Shown here: one piece after another, positions 6,737-8,440 of the stretch
Numbering within the stretch: position 1 is the first letter of the stretch
How the letters are laid out: each line of letters opens with the position of its first letter
Notes under the pieces: generated by a model
Database searches by the model: none
Told to the model about the DNA's origin: nothing
Seen by the model: only the letters and a program-made list of their open reading frames with translations
Made by a program: the position numbers and the translations under genes
Source of the DNA: an uncultured Bacilli bacterium
GTDB taxonomy: Bacteria; Bacillota_I; Bacilli_A; RF39; UBA660
Assembly (NCBI GenBank): GCA_910578745.1
Contig: CAJTSN010000053.1
Coordinates: 1 to 8,440, forward strand
Length of the DNA stretch: 8,440 nucleotides
Direction of reading: 5' to 3'

Positions 6737-8122
6737 ATGATTACTATAAAAACGGACTCAAGAAAAGTAGTTTTAGGGGATACGTTTGTTGCTCTTCGAG
6801 GCATTCGAACGGACGGACATGATTATATTAAGGACGCAATAGAAAATGGCGCTAAAAAGATTGTATGTGAAGAGGGAAAATATTCGGTTTCCACTTTAGT
6901 TGTTCCTGATACAAGAGCTTATTTGAATCAATTGTTACAAGTTACCTATAATGAGACATTTAAGAAAATAAAAATTATAGGGGTTACAGGAACGAATGGG
7001 AAGACGACTGTAACTCATCTTTTGCGAGAATCTTTAAATAAGGTAGGAATAAAATGTGCTTCTATTGGAACACTTGGTTTTTATGTCGGAAGTAATTTAG
7101 TGGAAGACTTAGAAAATTCAACGCCAGACTTATGTGACTTGTATGAGTATATTTCAAGAGCTATTGATTTGAAATGTAAGTATTTAGTAATGGAAGTAAG
7201 TAGTCATGCTCTAATGAATGGAAGAGTAGAGACCATTGAATTTTCTCATGCTATATTCACAAATTTGACACAAGATCATCTCGATTTTCATGTGACTATG
7301 CAAAACTATGTTATGGCCAAACAATGCTTATTTAAGAAAGTAAAACCGAGTGGACTTGCTATTGTGAATATGGATGATAGTATGTCTACTAACTTTCTTC
7401 TTCCAACAAATCATAACATTACTTTCGGCTATGGGGATGCCATGTTTAAAATTTTAAGTGAAGAACTTGGACAACACGAGACAAAGTTTACTTTTTCTTA
7501 TCAACAGAATGTGTATGAAGTACACACAAAATTAGTTGGAAAGTATAATATTTATAATATGATGCCCGTTTTGATTTTTTTAATGTGTATTGGTATTGAG
7601 CCAGTGAAAATACTTAAAGTAATTTATAGTTTAACACCACCAGAGGGAAGGTTTGAAGTCATTCCTTATAAAAATAATCAAATTATAGTGGATTATGCAC
7701 ATACACCAGATGCAGTGATAAAAGTGATTGAAACAGCAAAGTTATGGGCAAAAGGAAATATTTATGTAGTTTTTGGTTGTACAGGTGAGAGAGATCGTTT
7801 AAAAAGACCAATAATGGCAAGAATAGTTAGTGAACAGGCAACACGTTTTATTATTACAGAAGATGATTTGTATTATGAAGATTTTGAACAAATAAAAAAT
7901 GATATGTTGCTAGGTGTCACAAAAAATAATTATGAAGTGATTTTAGATAGAAAAGAGGCAATCATTCAGGGAATTTCCTATTTGAAAGAAAATGATGCAT
8001 TACTTATTTTAGGAAAAGGACATGAGGATATGCTTAAAATTCGTGAAAAAAGACTTCCATTTAATGATAAGGAAGTGGTGCTTTCTTATTTGCAAAATGA
8101 TTTAAACTATACAAATAAGTGA
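6737..8122 (+). CDS. murE: MurE, UDP-MurNAc-dipeptide:diamino acid ligase (probably not DAP type)
   Basis: MurE is the cytoplasmic ATP-dependent ligase that adds the third residue of the peptidoglycan stem peptide to UDP-MurNAc-L-Ala-D-Glu. The 461-aa product has the uracil-binding start SRKVVLGDTFVALRG (8-22), P-loop GTNGKTT (85-91), STPD (128-131), EVSSHAL (153-159), TNLTQDHLDFH (175-185), the presumed carbamylated Lys195, PPEGRFE (301-307), DYAHTPD (319-325), GCTGERDRLKRP (347-358) and GKGHE (426-430). It is shorter at the N-terminus than B. subtilis MurE, starting almost directly at the SR motif. The specificity motif is DNPR in DAP-adding enzymes; here it is DDLY (376-379, within TEDDLYYED), with no Arg. 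This argues against meso-DAP and for L-Lys or another diamine. mraY follows after 44 bases, so the two probably share transcription. Confidence 0.96.
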   Translation: MITIKTDSRKVVLGDTFVALRGIRTDGHDYIKDAIENGAKKIVCEEGKYSVSTLVVPDTRAYLNQLLQVTYNETFKKIKIIGVTGTNGKTTVTHLLRESLNKVGIKCASIGTLGFYVGSNLVEDLENSTPDLCDLYEYISRAIDLKCKYLVMEVSSHALMNGRVETIEFSHAIFTNLTQDHLDFHVTMQNYVMAKQCLFKKVKPSGLAIVNMDDSMSTNFLLPTNHNITFGYGDAMFKILSEELGQHETKFTFSYQQNVYEVHTKLVGKYNIYNMMPVLIFLMCIGIEPVKILKVIYSLTPPEGRFEVIPYKNNQIIVDYAHTPDAVIKVIETAKLWAKGNIYVVFGCTGERDRLKRPIMARIVSEQATRFIITEDDLYYEDFEQIKNDMLLGVTKNNYEVILDRKEAIIQGISYLKENDALLILGKGHEDMLKIREKRLPFNDKEVVLSYLQNDLNYTNK

Positions 8123-8136
8123 AAAGATGATATACT
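8108..8136 (+). promoter_or_regulatory. Possible internal promoter before mraY
   Basis: TATACA (8108-8113) and TATACT (8131-8136) are 17 bases apart, with TG one base before the -10 (extended -10). It overlaps the end of murE. It could add extra transcription of mraY, but read-through from the murE promoter is enough to explain expression. Confidence 0.28.
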
Positions 8137-8166
8137 GTTAGAAACTTACAAGGAGATGATATTTTT

Positions 8167-8440
8167 GTGTTGATTTTAGCGAAAGCGATGCTTGCCTTGA
8201 TGATTGGTTTTATTTTGTCGATTGTAAGTGGGCTTATATTGATACCATTCTTAAAAAAAATGAAGATAGGACAACATGTGAGTTTATTTGTAGATAAACA
8301 TTTAAAAAAAGAGGGTATTCCCACCATGGGAGGCTTTATTTTTATTTTTCCAACGATAATAACGATTATCATTTTATTATTAACCAATCGGCTCGTTTGG
8401 TCAAATAATCTATTTATTATTTTGTTTGTTTTTTTAGCTT
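8167..8440 (+). CDS. mraY: MraY, phospho-MurNAc-pentapeptide transferase (5' part)
   Basis: MraY is the membrane enzyme that moves phospho-MurNAc-pentapeptide from UDP to undecaprenyl phosphate, making lipid I. Only the first 91 codons are in the window; full proteins have about 320-360 residues. A hydrophobic helix spans about residues 2-28, followed by the cytoplasmic loop with GQ (35-36), HLKKEGIPTMGG (45-56, the family's GTPTMGG motif with Ile for Thr), a second hydrophobic segment from about 57 and the beginning of a third. The catalytic Asp pair lies beyond the window edge. The start is GTG 8167, 11 bases after AAGGAG (8150-8155); ATG 8156 is out of frame. Truncation is due only to the window end. 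Confidence 0.93.
   Translation, partial: MLILAKAMLALMIGFILSIVSGLILIPFLKKMKIGQHVSLFVDKHLKKEGIPTMGGFIFIFPTIITIIILLLTNRLVWSNNLFIILFVFLA

Noticed and set aside
8061..8387. 108-codon open frame on the - strand across the murE/mraY junction
   Set aside because: It lies antisense to the conserved end of murE and the start of mraY, has no ribosome-binding site that I can see, and its Lys/Ile/Pro-rich translation is what the complement of those genes gives.
1..8440. Mobile elements, CRISPR arrays, phage genes or defence systems
   Set aside because: No transposase or integrase motifs, no direct repeats with regular spacers, and no nuclease or toxin-antitoxin pair are visible; the content is mainly housekeeping.

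Overview
The window is a strongly A+T-rich stretch of a bacterial chromosome. Every confident gene lies on the + strand. The gene content (MutS, MurE, MraY, a half-transporter type ABC exporter), the purine-rich Shine-Dalgarno sites, the U-tract terminators and the codon bias all point to a low-GC Gram-positive (Bacillota/Mycoplasmatota-like) organism that makes peptidoglycan. TGG is used for Trp and TGA works as a stop (murE ends in TGA), so the standard bacterial code applies and this is not a Mycoplasma-type code. MurE lacks the DNPR motif of meso-DAP-adding enzymes, which suggests a diamine other than DAP, probably Lys, in the cell wall. I cannot name the species.

Layout. (1) Bases 1-131 hold the last codons of an upstream gene and a good intrinsic terminator. 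(2) Bases 211-2016 hold a promoter region and a single-gene ABC exporter (membrane domain plus ATPase) with all catalytic motifs intact. (3) Bases 2017-2724 are an unusually long AT-rich gap. It contains a strong hairpin whose 3' arm carries a Shine-Dalgarno sequence, a tiny ORF behind it, in-frame ORF fragments that may be remains of a decayed gene, and two promoter-like sites. (4) Bases 2725-5678 hold mutS (mismatch recognition), directly followed by a tightly coupled small membrane protein of unknown function. (5) Bases 5767-6650 are a small transcription unit. It has an unrecognised 176-aa protein that I interpret as a catalytically dead relative of a zincin (HExxH) peptidase family, then a 94-aa protein of unknown function, then an intrinsic terminator. 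(6) From 6688 to the window end there is a promoter, murE, and the start of mraY. These encode two consecutive cytoplasmic/membrane steps of peptidoglycan precursor synthesis.

How the genes fit together. murE and mraY form one functional pathway: addition of the third stem-peptide residue, then transfer of the completed UDP-MurNAc-pentapeptide to undecaprenyl phosphate. murF is not between them, as in the B. subtilis order. mutS stands without mutL next to it. The other genes (exporter, small membrane protein, pseudo-zincin and its partner) have no evident functional link to these core genes.

The least explained parts, and the best candidates for something undescribed, are the degenerate zincin-like gene pair and the hairpin/small-ORF region upstream of mutS.
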